The position numbers and the translations under genes are program-made. 64,000 nt of DNA, taken from NCBI RefSeq assembly GCF_039525035.1, contig NZ_BAAAHE010000007.1, positions 248,001 to 312,000 of the forward strand, in the 5' to 3' direction. Below, piece after piece: positions 16,278 through 25,155 of the stretch (the first letter of the stretch is position 1; the number at the start of each line of letters is the position of its first letter). The notes under the pieces were generated by a model. It worked only from the letters and a program-made list of their open reading frames with translations. It was not told the origin of the DNA and searched no databases. This DNA comes from Sporichthya brevicatena. GTDB taxonomy: Bacteria; Actinomycetota; Actinomycetes; Sporichthyales; Sporichthyaceae.

Positions 16278-17117
16278 TCAGTGGACCGGACTCGCCAGCA
16301 CCGCCTGCTCATTCGCCGGGACGTCGACCTCGTCGCCGGCCTCCGTGACCAGCCCACGGAAGCGCATCGGCAGGCCCGCGCCGAAGAAGATGCTGGGCGC
16401 GTCCATGACCTGAACGTGCAGGTGCGGCTCGCTGGAGTTGCCCGAATTCCCGCACTCGCCGATGTGCTGACCGGCCTGCACCGCGTCGCCCGGACGCACC
16501 GTCACCGACCCGCGGCGCAGGTGCGCGAGCGCCACGTACCGGCCCTCCCCGATGTCGATCACGACGTGGTTGCCGAGAATCCGCCCGGTCGCCTCCATCA
16601 GCGCGCCCTCGGCGGTCATCAGCAGGACGCCGGGCCAGGACGTCCGCGCCCCGTGGTCGCGCTGGGAGGTCTTCGCCCGCACCACGACCCCGTCGGCCGG
16701 GGCGAGCACCGGCGCCCCGAAACCCGGGTACTCCTCGGGCGGCCGCGTGTGCGGTCCGCGCCAGTGCAGGTCGAGCTTCCACTCGCCGGTCGGCCGGCTG
16801 ATCAGGTCGACGGCGTAGGTCTGTCCGTACGCGTGCAGCCCGTGGCTCGGCACCTTGTCCGCGGGGCTGTTCACCGCGAACCAGCGACCGGTCACCGGAG
16901 CGTCCAGCAGCGTCGGCGTCGCGTGCACCCGCCCGCCGCGGAAGTACAGCGCCAGAGCGGCGAGCACCAACACGAGGCTGGTGAACCGCGGCAACGGGAG
17001 CCCCACAAGCGCGTCGAACAGCATCGCCACGATCGCGAACGCTGCGAGCGGGATGCGCAGCCGCGCGACGGCGACGCCCCACCGGGGGCCGGGGCGGAAT
17101 CGCGTGGTCGTCGACAT
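16278..17117 (-). CDS. Membrane-anchored M23-family peptidase (LytM-like)
   Basis: This 279-residue protein starts at ATG 17117 (MSTTTRFRP). Two hydrophobic segments at about 20-65 anchor it, followed by a LytM domain. Visible zinc-site elements are an HAYGQTYAVD segment (His and Asp ligands), APADGVVV, YVALAHLRRGS and the EPHLHVQV motif giving the HxH pair. M23 enzymes cut glycyl or peptide cross-links of peptidoglycan, and some are inactive regulators. The ligands look intact, so an outer-face cell-wall hydrolase is likely. Confidence 0.87.
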   Translation of the reverse strand: MSTTTRFRPGPRWGVAVARLRIPLAAFAIVAMLFDALVGLPLPRFTSLVLVLAALALYFRGGRVHATPTLLDAPVTGRWFAVNSPADKVPSHGLHAYGQTYAVDLISRPTGEWKLDLHWRGPHTRPPEEYPGFGAPVLAPADGVVVRAKTSQRDHGARTSWPGVLLMTAEGALMEATGRILGNHVVIDIGEGRYVALAHLRRGSVTVRPGDAVQAGQHIGECGNSGNSSEPHLHVQVMDAPSIFFGAGLPMRFRGLVTEAGDEVDVPANEQAVLASPVH

Positions 17118-17154
17118 CCTTAACCCCTGACACACCGGGGCCGGATGCAAACAC

Positions 17155-18660
17155 CTATTGCCGTGCGGCTCGCAACGCCTTCTTGTCGAGCTTCCCGACG
17201 GGGGTGCGCGGCAGGGCGTCGACGAACTCCACCGTGCGCGGGCACTTGTAGAGCGTCAGGCGGTCGCGGCAGTACGCCAGCAGGTCGTCGGCGCTCACCG
17301 GCGCAGTCGCGACGACGACCGCGTGCAGCGCCTCGCCCAGGTCCGGGTGCGGGACGCCGATGCACGCGACCTCGGCGACGGCCTCGTGGTCGAGCAGCAC
17401 CTTCTCCGACTCGGCGGGGTAGATGTTCACGCCCCCGGAGACGACCATGTCCGACGCGCGGTCGGTGATCCAGACGTACCCTTCGTCGTCCATGACGCCG
17501 ATCTCGCCGAGGGTGAACGGCTCACCGTCGCCGGTGCCCTGCCCGTCGACGTACCGCAGCCCGTGGCCGGGCGGCGCCCGGAAGAACAGGCGTCCCTCGG
17601 TGCCGGGCGGCACCGGCTTGTCGTCGTCGTCGAGGATGCTCGCCTCGAACGGCGGGATCGCGCGGCCCACCGAGCCCGGCCGCTCCATCCACTCGGCGGC
17701 GCTGATCATGCAGGTCGTCCCGACCTCGGACGCGCCGTACGACTCCCACAGCACGTCGGGCAGCCCCCGCGAGGCGAGCCACTCGATCGTCGCGCGCTTG
17801 TCCGGCTCCGGGAACTTCGCGCCGACCTGGAGCAGGAACTTCAGCGACGACAGGTCGTACCGGTCGCGCACCTCGGGCGGCAGCGCCATCACCCGCTGCA
17901 GGTGTGTGGGCACGACGATCGACGACCCGATGCGGTCGCGCTCGATCGTCGCGAGCAGGTTCTCGGCGTCGAACCGCCCGAGCACCGTGACGGGTGCCCC
18001 GCCGAGGAACAGGCGCGTGCCGGTGATCGGCCCCGAGTGGTACATCGGCCCGACGACGAGGTGCCGCCCGTGCGCGACCATCGAGTTCTGCGCGAGCCGC
18101 TCGAGGTGTTCGTCGATGTTCGCCCCGCCGACCCAGGACGTCAGCGGAAGCTCGACGCCCTTCGGGGTCCCGGTCGTCCCGGACGTGTAGACCATCGTCG
18201 GCCGGGGTTCCTGGGACGTCGGGGGCTCGGCGTCGCCCGCGAACGCCGATGCGTCGGCCAGGGAGATGACGCCGCTGACCGAGCCGCTCCCACCCACCAC
18301 GGCGGGGACGCCCGCCAGCCGGGCGGCCGTCATCCCGCGCTCCGCGGTGACGTCGTCCACGATGAGCAGGTCGGCCTGACTGTGCGTCAGGATGTACGCG
18401 GTCTCCTCAGGCGTGAGATGGAAGTTCACCGCCACCGCCGAGCACCCGGCCAGGGTCGCGGCCGCGTAGTAGAGCAGGGTCCGCCCGCTGTTCTCGGCGT
18501 AGACCGCGACCCGCCGGGTCGGCCGGTACCGCGCGGAGAGCAGCCCGTTCACCATCGGCCGCAAAGCGGCGTCGGCCTGGGCCCAGGTCCAGTCCCCGTC
18601 GGGCGCCCGGAGAGCGATCTCGTCGGGGCGCTCCGCCGCGAGGCGGGCGGCGAACGTCAT
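17155..18660 (-). CDS. Acyl-CoA synthetase (AMP-forming, FadD-like)
   Basis: This 501-residue ANL ligase has YTSGTTGTPKG (ATP loop), YGASEVGTT (A5), ITDRASDMVVSGGVNIYP (A8) and PVGKLDKK with the catalytic lysine. It is the last gene of a six-gene run that starts at 23905, all with overlapping ends (its ATG overlaps the stop of the limonene-epoxide-hydrolase-like gene). Activation of a pathway acid to its CoA thioester is likely. Relatives in mycobacteria act on sterol ring or side-chain acids, but the precise substrate cannot be assigned. Confidence 0.9.
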   Translation of the reverse strand: MTFAARLAAERPDEIALRAPDGDWTWAQADAALRPMVNGLLSARYRPTRRVAVYAENSGRTLLYYAAATLAGCSAVAVNFHLTPEETAYILTHSQADLLIVDDVTAERGMTAARLAGVPAVVGGSGSVSGVISLADASAFAGDAEPPTSQEPRPTMVYTSGTTGTPKGVELPLTSWVGGANIDEHLERLAQNSMVAHGRHLVVGPMYHSGPITGTRLFLGGAPVTVLGRFDAENLLATIERDRIGSSIVVPTHLQRVMALPPEVRDRYDLSSLKFLLQVGAKFPEPDKRATIEWLASRGLPDVLWESYGASEVGTTCMISAAEWMERPGSVGRAIPPFEASILDDDDKPVPPGTEGRLFFRAPPGHGLRYVDGQGTGDGEPFTLGEIGVMDDEGYVWITDRASDMVVSGGVNIYPAESEKVLLDHEAVAEVACIGVPHPDLGEALHAVVVATAPVSADDLLAYCRDRLTLYKCPRTVEFVDALPRTPVGKLDKKALRAARQ

Positions 18661-19037
18661 GCTTCCTTCCGCTCCCGCCAGGTCGCCATGTCGACGTAGT
18701 CGCGCACGGCGCGGATCTTCTCGCCCTCCAACTCGAAGACGCCGGCGACCTCGATCGGCACCTCACGGCCGGCGAAGGTGAAGCGGTCGACGCGCTCGGT
18801 CCAGACCCGGTCGCCGTCGACGGCATAGCCGACGATGTCCCACCGCACTGCCTCGGCCTCGACGAGGAGCTTGCCGAACATCGCGCCGATCGCCTCCCGT
18901 CCCTCCAGGGCCGGCAGCGGCATCGCGTAGGCGTAAGTCGCGTCGGCGGTGAAGTGGTCGAGGACTCCGTCGAGGTCCCGGCGCTCCAGCGCCGCCAGGA
19001 ACCCGACGATCGCCGGGGGAAGGCTCGCGTACGTCAT
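18657..19037 (-). CDS. Limonene-1,2-epoxide hydrolase-like protein
   Basis: This 126-residue NTF2-fold protein resembles the limonene-1,2-epoxide hydrolase family. VWTERVDRF (with the Arg-Asp expected in the active site) and the final Asp in AVRDYVDMATW fit the Asp-Arg-Asp triad that activates water to open an epoxide. The length is typical. It overlaps the flavoprotein gene upstream by one base and the ligase downstream by four. It could instead act as an isomerase or dehydratase, as many members of this fold do. Confidence 0.8.
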   Translation of the reverse strand: MTYASLPPAIVGFLAALERRDLDGVLDHFTADATYAYAMPLPALEGREAIGAMFGKLLVEAEAVRWDIVGYAVDGDRVWTERVDRFTFAGREVPIEVAGVFELEGEKIRAVRDYVDMATWRERKEA

Positions 19038-20458
19038 CAGTGCTGTGCTCCCGTCGCCAGGGCCGCGGCCTCCTCGCCCGCGATCCGGCCGACACCGGTC
19101 GCGAGGCCGAGCGAGTTGCCGCTGCCCATGTAGAGCGGCCCGAGCAGGCCGCCGACACATTCTCCGGCCGCGAACAGACCGGGCACCGGGCGCCCGTCCG
19201 CACCGACCACGCGCGCGCAGTCGTCGATGCGCAGCCCGGCCCCGGTGAGGTTGACCGCGATCGGGTACAGCGGCACCGCGTAGAACGGCGGAGTCCGCAG
19301 CGGCACGAGGAACTTGCCCGCCTTGCCGTAGTCGGCGTCGGTCCCCGCGTCGGCGAACGCGTTGTAGCGGTCGATCTCGCCGACGACCGCGGTCGGGTCC
19401 AGGCCGACCTCGACGGCGAGCGACGCGATGTCGTCGGCGACGAACGCGGTCTTCTGACCGAGCAGGAACTCGATCATCTCGGTCTTGTAGTGCCGCGGCT
19501 TGAACGGGGCGTGGTTCGGCCACACCTGCTTGTACGCGTCGCGGTAGCGGTCGGCGAGGTCGGCCGGCGGCTCGAGGGCCGCGGCGTCGAGGAACGCGAC
19601 GCACCGGTTGCCGTGCGCGCGCACCGCGTTGTCGAGGATCCCGTAGGGCGCGGTCTCGTCGGCGAAGCGGTGGCCGTTCGGGTCGAGCAGGACGACCCAC
19701 CCCGGCAGCAGGGCCTCGTTGACGAACGTGCCGCCCGGGCCGAGCGTCCGCAGCCCGCGGTCGTGGCCGGTGACCTGCGCGCCGAGCGCACCTGCGAGGT
19801 CGAGGGCGTCGCCGCGGGCCCCGTCGTGCCCGATGTACCAGGTGCGCTCGGGGTCCCACGCCGAGGGGAACAGCTCCGCGATCTTCTCCGGCGCGGCCCC
19901 GAACCCGCCGGTGGCGAGAACGACGGCGGCCGCGGTGATCTCGTCGTCCCCGACGGCGACGCCGACGACGCGGCCGTCCTCCACGAGCAGGCGGTCGACC
20001 CGCTGCCCGAGCGCGATGTCGATCTGACGGGCCGTCGCGGCGCGGTGGAGCGCGTCGATCAGCGCCTGCCCGCCGCCGTCGACGGCGTGCGACCGCGGTC
20101 GGCGCTCCTCGCCGCCGAAGATCAGCCGGTCGAAGAACGGGACGCCGTGCGCGGCGAGCCAGTCGATGGTCTCGCCCGACCGGCGCGCGAACTTGCGGAC
20201 CGGTCCGGCGGCGATGTCCCACCGCATCAGCGAGCGGTAGTCGTGGAAGAGGTCGTCCTCCTCCTCGTAAATCTCGTTCGCGTGCTGCACACCGCTGCGG
20301 CTGCCCATCACGATGCCGCCCGAGAGGCGCGAGGAGCCGCCGACCTCCGGCGAACCCTCCGCGACCAGCACGCGGTGCGCGCCGTGCTCGACCGCGGCCA
20401 GCGCCGCGCACAGCCCGGCCGCGCCGGACCCCACCACGAGGACGTCGACGTCGGTCAT
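19037..20458 (-). CDS. FAD-dependent oxidoreductase (3-ketosteroid dehydrogenase / fumarate reductase flavoprotein family)
   Basis: This 473-residue flavoprotein has N-terminal dinucleotide binding VLVVGSGAAGLCAALAA and GGSSRLSGG, a mid-protein AAVVLATGGFG, and C-terminal GLFAAGECVGG with MGSGNSLGLATGVGRIAGEEAA. The family includes 3-ketosteroid delta-1- and delta-4-dehydrogenases, which desaturate ring A, and fumarate reductase subunits. It is shorter than usual delta-1 KstD (above 500), so a delta-4-type or other substrate is possible. It sits in an operon with a thioesterase and an epoxide-hydrolase-like protein. Confidence 0.85.
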   Translation of the reverse strand: MTDVDVLVVGSGAAGLCAALAAVEHGAHRVLVAEGSPEVGGSSRLSGGIVMGSRSGVQHANEIYEEEDDLFHDYRSLMRWDIAAGPVRKFARRSGETIDWLAAHGVPFFDRLIFGGEERRPRSHAVDGGGQALIDALHRAATARQIDIALGQRVDRLLVEDGRVVGVAVGDDEITAAAVVLATGGFGAAPEKIAELFPSAWDPERTWYIGHDGARGDALDLAGALGAQVTGHDRGLRTLGPGGTFVNEALLPGWVVLLDPNGHRFADETAPYGILDNAVRAHGNRCVAFLDAAALEPPADLADRYRDAYKQVWPNHAPFKPRHYKTEMIEFLLGQKTAFVADDIASLAVEVGLDPTAVVGEIDRYNAFADAGTDADYGKAGKFLVPLRTPPFYAVPLYPIAVNLTGAGLRIDDCARVVGADGRPVPGLFAAGECVGGLLGPLYMGSGNSLGLATGVGRIAGEEAAALATGAQH

Positions 20459-20949
20459 CGGCTCTCTCCTGACTCCGGGCGGGCGGCGCCGCCGACGATC
20501 ATCGTGCCCTGGGCCGTCGCGCAGTGCTCGCCGGTGCGGTCGCGGATAACGACCTCGACGAACTTGACGCGGCTCCCGCCGGGCAGCAGCGCCCCGCGCA
20601 CGTCGAGCGGCGCGTGGGCCGGGCGGTGGAACTGGATGTGCAGGGACGCGGTGGCCGCGAGGTACCCCGGCGGGCACGCCATCGCGGTGAGCACGCCCAT
20701 CACCTGGTCCGCGATCGCCGAGAGCATCCCGCCGTTGACCGAGCCGTTCGGGTTCGGGACGTACGGCACCGACGAGACCGTGAACTCCGCCGTGCCGTCC
20801 GCCGCCGCCGTGCACTCGATACCGAGACCGCGCAGCTGCGGCGTGCCGTTGGCCCACTCCGCCCACTCCGCGGAGGGCGCCTGCGGGCCGGGGCGGTTGT
20901 GCAGGTGCTCGAGCTCGGGCTCCAGCGGTTCCAGCGTCTGGTTGCTCAT
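20455..20949 (-). CDS. PaaI-family hot-dog thioesterase
   Basis: This 164-residue protein has a PaaI-type hot-dog fold: PNPNGSVNGGMLSAIADQVMGVLTAM contains the HGG-like loop (here NGG) on the central helix, and LHIQFHRPAH matches the following strand. The family hydrolyses acyl-CoA thioesters that would otherwise trap CoA. The histidine usual in the HGG motif is replaced by Asn, which also occurs in active members. The ATG at 20949 overlaps the upstream gene by one base. Confidence 0.82.
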   Translation of the reverse strand: MSNQTLEPLEPELEHLHNRPGPQAPSAEWAEWANGTPQLRGLGIECTAAADGTAEFTVSSVPYVPNPNGSVNGGMLSAIADQVMGVLTAMACPPGYLAATASLHIQFHRPAHAPLDVRGALLPGGSRVKFVEVVIRDRTGEHCATAQGTMIVGGAARPESGESR

Positions 20950-22166
20950 CAGCGACTTTCGAATCCGTAGGGGGAGAAGCGGCCGTCCAGAAACAGCTCG
21001 GTGTGGCCGCCGCCGGTCCAGGTCCGCCCGTCGGGGGCGGTGGTGACAACCTCCGAGACGTACTCCTTCCCGATCAGGCCCGGCTGCTTCGTGCCGTCGT
21101 ACAGCTCGTGGTCGACGGGCTGGACGGAGAAGTCGAACTCGTCGAACTCCAGACTGACCCCGGGGCCGTGGTAGGTCCGCATCGACCCCCCGTCGCGCCA
21201 GCTGCCGGCCTGATACCCGATCGTCGACGTCACCCACGGCGGGCCGGCGGGCCGCACCGTCTGCACCCACTCGCCGCCGGCGGCGTCGGTGAGCACGATC
21301 CGCGCGCCGGAGATCAGGCGGGTGCCGGCGACGAAGGTGAGCTCGTGCCGGCCCGCGACCAGGTCGACGACCTCGTCGTCCCAGCCGACCGTGAACCGGC
21401 CCTCGAACGGGGTGCCGAAGGTGTCGTTCATCGGGACCTGCCGGCCGTCCGGGTCCTCGTGGATCGCGTAGAACCCGGACAGCGTGGTGCCGTCCTCGGC
21501 GGCCGCGCCGAACAGCGTCCAGAACCGGAGGGCGCGCGACACACCCTCCGCGGCGCGAGGCGGGAGCCACCGGCCGTCGGGGGCGAGCGGTGGCCGTTCG
21601 AAGTACAGGCCCCACGCGTGGTCGCGGCTGCCCCACCAGCGGCGAGGCTCGACCTCGATCCGCTCGTCGTCGACGGAGATCCAGCCCGCGACCGTGCCCG
21701 CCTGGACGTAGCGGGTCTGGTCGGTGGTCGGGCGGCCGCGGTTGGTCGCGAGATGGTGCGCCTCGGTGTAGGCGGGGGAGAGGCCGAGCCAGTGCAGTTC
21801 CATCGCCAGACCGGACGGGTTCTGATCCAGCGTCAGGACGATCTCGCGGTAGGGCTCGACGATGCGGAACTCGAACGGTCCGATCCGGGTGTCGCAGAGC
21901 TCGCGCCAGGTCCGCGAGAACCGCGCGGTGCGCTGCCGGCCGGCCCGGTTCAGGCCGACGTACCCGCCGACGAGGTCGGTGTTCGGGTTCACCCGCAGGC
22001 CGCAGAACAGGAACGTCTGCAGCTCGGCGCAGAACGCACCGAAGAAGTAGCCGTCGTCGAAGCCGGGGTCGGTGTTCGCCACCACCGAGAGTGGCCGGGT
22101 CGTCTGGTGGACCGGCAGTTCGTCGTAGGGCGAGAGCGGGACGCCCGACTGCGACACGTCCGCCAT
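20949..22166 (-). CDS. Uncharacterised protein with WWGxRDHxWG motif, copy 1
   Basis: This 405-residue soluble protein has no known enzyme motif. It is clearly related to the product of 35746-36876: both share an NPNTD/YPNTD segment, an RYVQAG/RYVQHG segment and a WWGSRDHAWG/WWGERDHSWG box. It is rich in aromatic residues and beta-strand patterns, and a two-barrel lipocalin-like (AttH/CrtC) fold is my guess. It lies between a thioesterase and phosphohistidine paralogue 3 with overlapping ends. A role in binding or hydrating a hydrophobic substrate is plausible. Confidence 0.72.
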   Translation of the reverse strand: MADVSQSGVPLSPYDELPVHQTTRPLSVVANTDPGFDDGYFFGAFCAELQTFLFCGLRVNPNTDLVGGYVGLNRAGRQRTARFSRTWRELCDTRIGPFEFRIVEPYREIVLTLDQNPSGLAMELHWLGLSPAYTEAHHLATNRGRPTTDQTRYVQAGTVAGWISVDDERIEVEPRRWWGSRDHAWGLYFERPPLAPDGRWLPPRAAEGVSRALRFWTLFGAAAEDGTTLSGFYAIHEDPDGRQVPMNDTFGTPFEGRFTVGWDDEVVDLVAGRHELTFVAGTRLISGARIVLTDAAGGEWVQTVRPAGPPWVTSTIGYQAGSWRDGGSMRTYHGPGVSLEFDEFDFSVQPVDHELYDGTKQPGLIGKEYVSEVVTTAPDGRTWTGGGHTELFLDGRFSPYGFESR

Positions 22167-23905
22167 CAGTGCACCGTCACGATCCCGGCGGTGCCGTCGA
22201 CGGTCAGCAGGGCGCCGTTGGGGATCCGTACCGACGCGTGCTGAACCCCGAGCACGCAGGGGATCCCGAGCTCACGGGACACGATCGCGGCGTGGGACAT
22301 CGTCGAGCCGATGTCGACCACGACCGCCTCGGCCGAGGTGAACAACGGCGTCCAGCCGGGGTCGGTCATCGGGGCGACGAGGATCTCGCCCGGCTCCAGG
22401 TCGCGCGCGTCGGCGGGGTCGGAGATGATCCGCGCCCGGCCGGTCGCGACCCCGGGGCAGGCGGGCAGGCCGGTGAGCGCGTCACCCGAGCGCGCCGGCG
22501 CGACGTTCGGCTCCGAGCGCAACGGCCACGACGTCACCGGCGGGACCTCGCCCGCCATCACGATGTACGGCGGTTCCCGCTCGGAGAGCGCGGCGTGCCA
22601 CTCCCAACGCTCGCGGATCGTCGGCACCGTCGACGCCGGATCGGCGACGAACGCGTCGAGCTCGTCCTCGCGCAGCATCGTGATGTCCTCCGGCCGCTGA
22701 AGCAGGTCGGCCGCGACGTACCGCTGCGCGAGCGCCCGCATCGGCAGACGCGCCTCGTGCAGCACGCGGATCAGGTTCGACTTCGACAGCTCCCGCGCCG
22801 GCATGAAGACCCCGGACAGGCGCAGCGCCAGGTCCAGGGAGCCGACGGCCTCGGGCTGGTCGGCGAGCTGGGCGCGCAGGTCCGCGGTCAGGGCCTCGCG
22901 CTCGGCGGCGAGCCGACGTGACTGGGCCTCCGGGTCGCGGTCGTCGGGCTGCAGGCGCATCCGCTCCAGGAGCCCGAGCGGGATCTGCGGGTGGGTCTCC
23001 CACGTCTGCGGCATCGCCTCCCACTCCATCGCGGAACGGGAGCCGAAGTCGTGGAGGAACTGGTCCCACCCGGCGCGGAACTCCGCCGCGGCGGGCTCGT
23101 CGAGCGCGGCGATGCGGTCGAGAACGCCGTCGAGTCCGGCGTCGAAGGCCGCGGTCAGCGCGGGGGAACCGGTGACCAGGCGGGAGAGCCGCCAGAGCGC
23201 CGCCGACGGCGCGGCCGAGGCGATGTTGCCGAGGCCGGTGAGCACGCGCGCGACCAGCGTCGGGTCGCCGAGCGGGGCGAGCGTCGTCTCGAGCAGGCCG
23301 GTGACCAGCGACCCCTCGTAGACCAGCATCAGGTGCGCGTAGAGGAACGGCTTGTACTGCTGCATCCGCTCCCGCTGGAGCGCGACGAGGTCGGCGTCCG
23401 ACAGCGTCGTGTAGTCCGGCCGAGCGGCGCGGCTCCGCTCGGTCTCCGCGGCGAGCTCGACGAGGTCACCCCGGTGCTCGGTCGCGAAGACCCGGTTGAC
23501 GGTCGCGAGGATCCGCTCGGTGTACTCGGGCTTCGCGTCGTCCGGGTGCGGCTCGTAGGGCGGGACGTCGGAGCGCTCGCCGAGGTAGGTGCGGTCCATC
23601 AGTTCCGGCGAGGCGCCGGGCATGCGGGCGCCGAACACCCGCAGGTTGGACAGGTTCAGGTACACGTAGCCGTGGAGCATCCCCTGGATGTCGATGGCGT
23701 CGTCGCGGAACTCGTCGAGGTCGAACGCGCCGAAGTCGGCGAGCACCCGCTTCCACACCTGCTCGGCGGGCGGGCCGCCGATCTGCGACCAGAACAGCGG
23801 CGTCGCGACCGAGGGCGTGACCTCGCCCGCGTTGGCGCGGGTGTAGACCGGGAACCGGGTGCTCAGGGGGCTGTCGACCACCCACGGCGGCGCGATGTCG
23901 ACCAC
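22166..23905 (-). CDS. Phosphohistidine-domain protein resembling rifampin phosphotransferase without ATP-grasp (paralogue 3)
   Basis: This 579-residue protein is a more distant relative of the two at 5.2 and 10.1 kb. It opens with TRANAGEVTPSVATPLFWSQ, very like the start of the RPH substrate domain, has a long helical middle, and ends with GSTMSHAAIVSRELGIPCVLG, His538 being the predicted phosphocarrier. The central HGPxE...WRED motif of the other two is replaced by HDFGSRSAMEWEAMPQTW. It is the first gene of the 23.9-17.2 kb minus-strand operon under operator copy B. Again no ATP-grasp domain is present. Confidence 0.82.
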   Translation of the reverse strand: MVDIAPPWVVDSPLSTRFPVYTRANAGEVTPSVATPLFWSQIGGPPAEQVWKRVLADFGAFDLDEFRDDAIDIQGMLHGYVYLNLSNLRVFGARMPGASPELMDRTYLGERSDVPPYEPHPDDAKPEYTERILATVNRVFATEHRGDLVELAAETERSRAARPDYTTLSDADLVALQRERMQQYKPFLYAHLMLVYEGSLVTGLLETTLAPLGDPTLVARVLTGLGNIASAAPSAALWRLSRLVTGSPALTAAFDAGLDGVLDRIAALDEPAAAEFRAGWDQFLHDFGSRSAMEWEAMPQTWETHPQIPLGLLERMRLQPDDRDPEAQSRRLAAEREALTADLRAQLADQPEAVGSLDLALRLSGVFMPARELSKSNLIRVLHEARLPMRALAQRYVAADLLQRPEDITMLREDELDAFVADPASTVPTIRERWEWHAALSEREPPYIVMAGEVPPVTSWPLRSEPNVAPARSGDALTGLPACPGVATGRARIISDPADARDLEPGEILVAPMTDPGWTPLFTSAEAVVVDIGSTMSHAAIVSRELGIPCVLGVQHASVRIPNGALLTVDGTAGIVTVH

Positions 23906-23921
23906 GGTTCCTCCCCGGGAA

Positions 23922-23943
23922 ATTAGTCTAGGGATATATCATT
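23922..23943. promoter_or_regulatory. Putative shared operator, copy B
   Basis: The core TAGTCTAG (23924-23931), two bases, ATATATCA, then TT. The left half is perfect and the right half is degenerate. It lies in the 86-bp divergent promoter between phosphohistidine paralogue 3 and the acyl-CoA dehydrogenase. Confidence 0.6.
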
Positions 23944-23991
23944 GAGCACTCGTGCTTTTTCCGCCAGGCCCCGTCCCGAGATAGTGACTGC

Positions 23992-25155
23992 GTGAGTTCA
24001 CTCGACGACCTCGATCTGCCCGAGCGGGACATCGTCCGCACGGTCGCGGACTTCGTCGACCGCGAGGTGCGGCCGGCGGTCCGGGACCTCGAGCACGCGA
24101 ACACCTACCCCGAGGCGCTCATCGAGGCGATGAAGCGCCTCGGCATCTACGGCCTCGCGGTGCCCGAGGAGTTCGGCGGGACCGACGTGAGCATGCCCTG
24201 CTACGTCCTCGTCACCGAGGAACTCGCGCGCGGGTGGATGAGCCTCGCCGGCGCGATGGGCGGGCACACCGTCGTGGTCAAGCTGCTCACGCAGTTCGGG
24301 ACGCCGGAGCAGCAGAAGACGTGGCTGCCGCGCCTGGCCACCGGCGAGGTCCGCGCGACGATGGCCCTCACCGAGCCCGGCGGCGGCTCCGACCTGCAGG
24401 GCCTGACGACGACCGCGCGACTCGAGGGCGACGAGTACGTCGTCGACGGCGCCAAGACGTGGATCAGCAACGCCCGCCGGGCGGGGCTCACGGCCCTGCT
24501 GTGCCGGACCGACCCGGCCGCCCAGCCCGCCGCGCGGGGGATCTCGGTGCTGCTCTGCGAGCCCGGACCCGGCCTGACGGTCTCGAAGGACCTGCCCAAG
24601 CTCGGCTACAAGGGCGTCGAGGCGTGCGAGTTGATCTTCGACGGGTACCGCACGCCGGCGACCAACGTCCTCGGCGGCGAGCCCGGGCGCGGGTTCGCGC
24701 AGATGATGAAGGGCCTGGAGACCGGGCGCCTGCAGGTCGCGGCCCGGGCCCTCGGCGTCGGCCGCGCGGCCTACGAGGACGCGCTCGCGTACAGCCAGGT
24801 CCGCGAGACGTTCGGCAAGCCGATCTGGCAGCACCAGTCGATCGGGAACTACCTCGCCGACATGGCGACCTCGCTGGAGGCGGCGCGTCAGCTCACCCTG
24901 TACGCCGCGCGCCGCTTCGACGCCGGGCACCGCGTCGACCTCGAGGCCGGCATGGCCAAGCTGTTCGCGTCCGAGGCGGCGATGAAGATCGCGCTCGACG
25001 CGGTCCGCATCCACGGCGGGTACGGCTATTCGACCGAGTTCGACGTCGAGCGCTACTTCCGCGACGCCCCGCTGATGATCGTCGGCGAGGGCACGAACGA
25101 GATCCAGAAGAATGTGATCGTGCGTCAGCTGATCGAGAGGAATCGGCATGCCTGA
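23992..25155 (+). CDS. Acyl-CoA dehydrogenase
   Basis: This 387-residue FadE-type flavoenzyme has the full set of ACAD features: TMALTEPGGGSDLQ (FAD/substrate loop), GGYGYSTEFDVERYFRDA and the C-terminal VGEGTNEIQ whose first Glu matches the catalytic base of medium-chain enzymes. It removes hydrogens from the alpha and beta carbons of an acyl-CoA and passes electrons to ETF. It starts at GTG 23992 with operator copy B upstream. Two WS/DGAT genes follow, the first overlapping by 8 bp. Confidence 0.93.
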   Translation: MSSLDDLDLPERDIVRTVADFVDREVRPAVRDLEHANTYPEALIEAMKRLGIYGLAVPEEFGGTDVSMPCYVLVTEELARGWMSLAGAMGGHTVVVKLLTQFGTPEQQKTWLPRLATGEVRATMALTEPGGGSDLQGLTTTARLEGDEYVVDGAKTWISNARRAGLTALLCRTDPAAQPAARGISVLLCEPGPGLTVSKDLPKLGYKGVEACELIFDGYRTPATNVLGGEPGRGFAQMMKGLETGRLQVAARALGVGRAAYEDALAYSQVRETFGKPIWQHQSIGNYLADMATSLEAARQLTLYAARRFDAGHRVDLEAGMAKLFASEAAMKIALDAVRIHGGYGYSTEFDVERYFRDAPLMIVGEGTNEIQKNVIVRQLIERNRHA

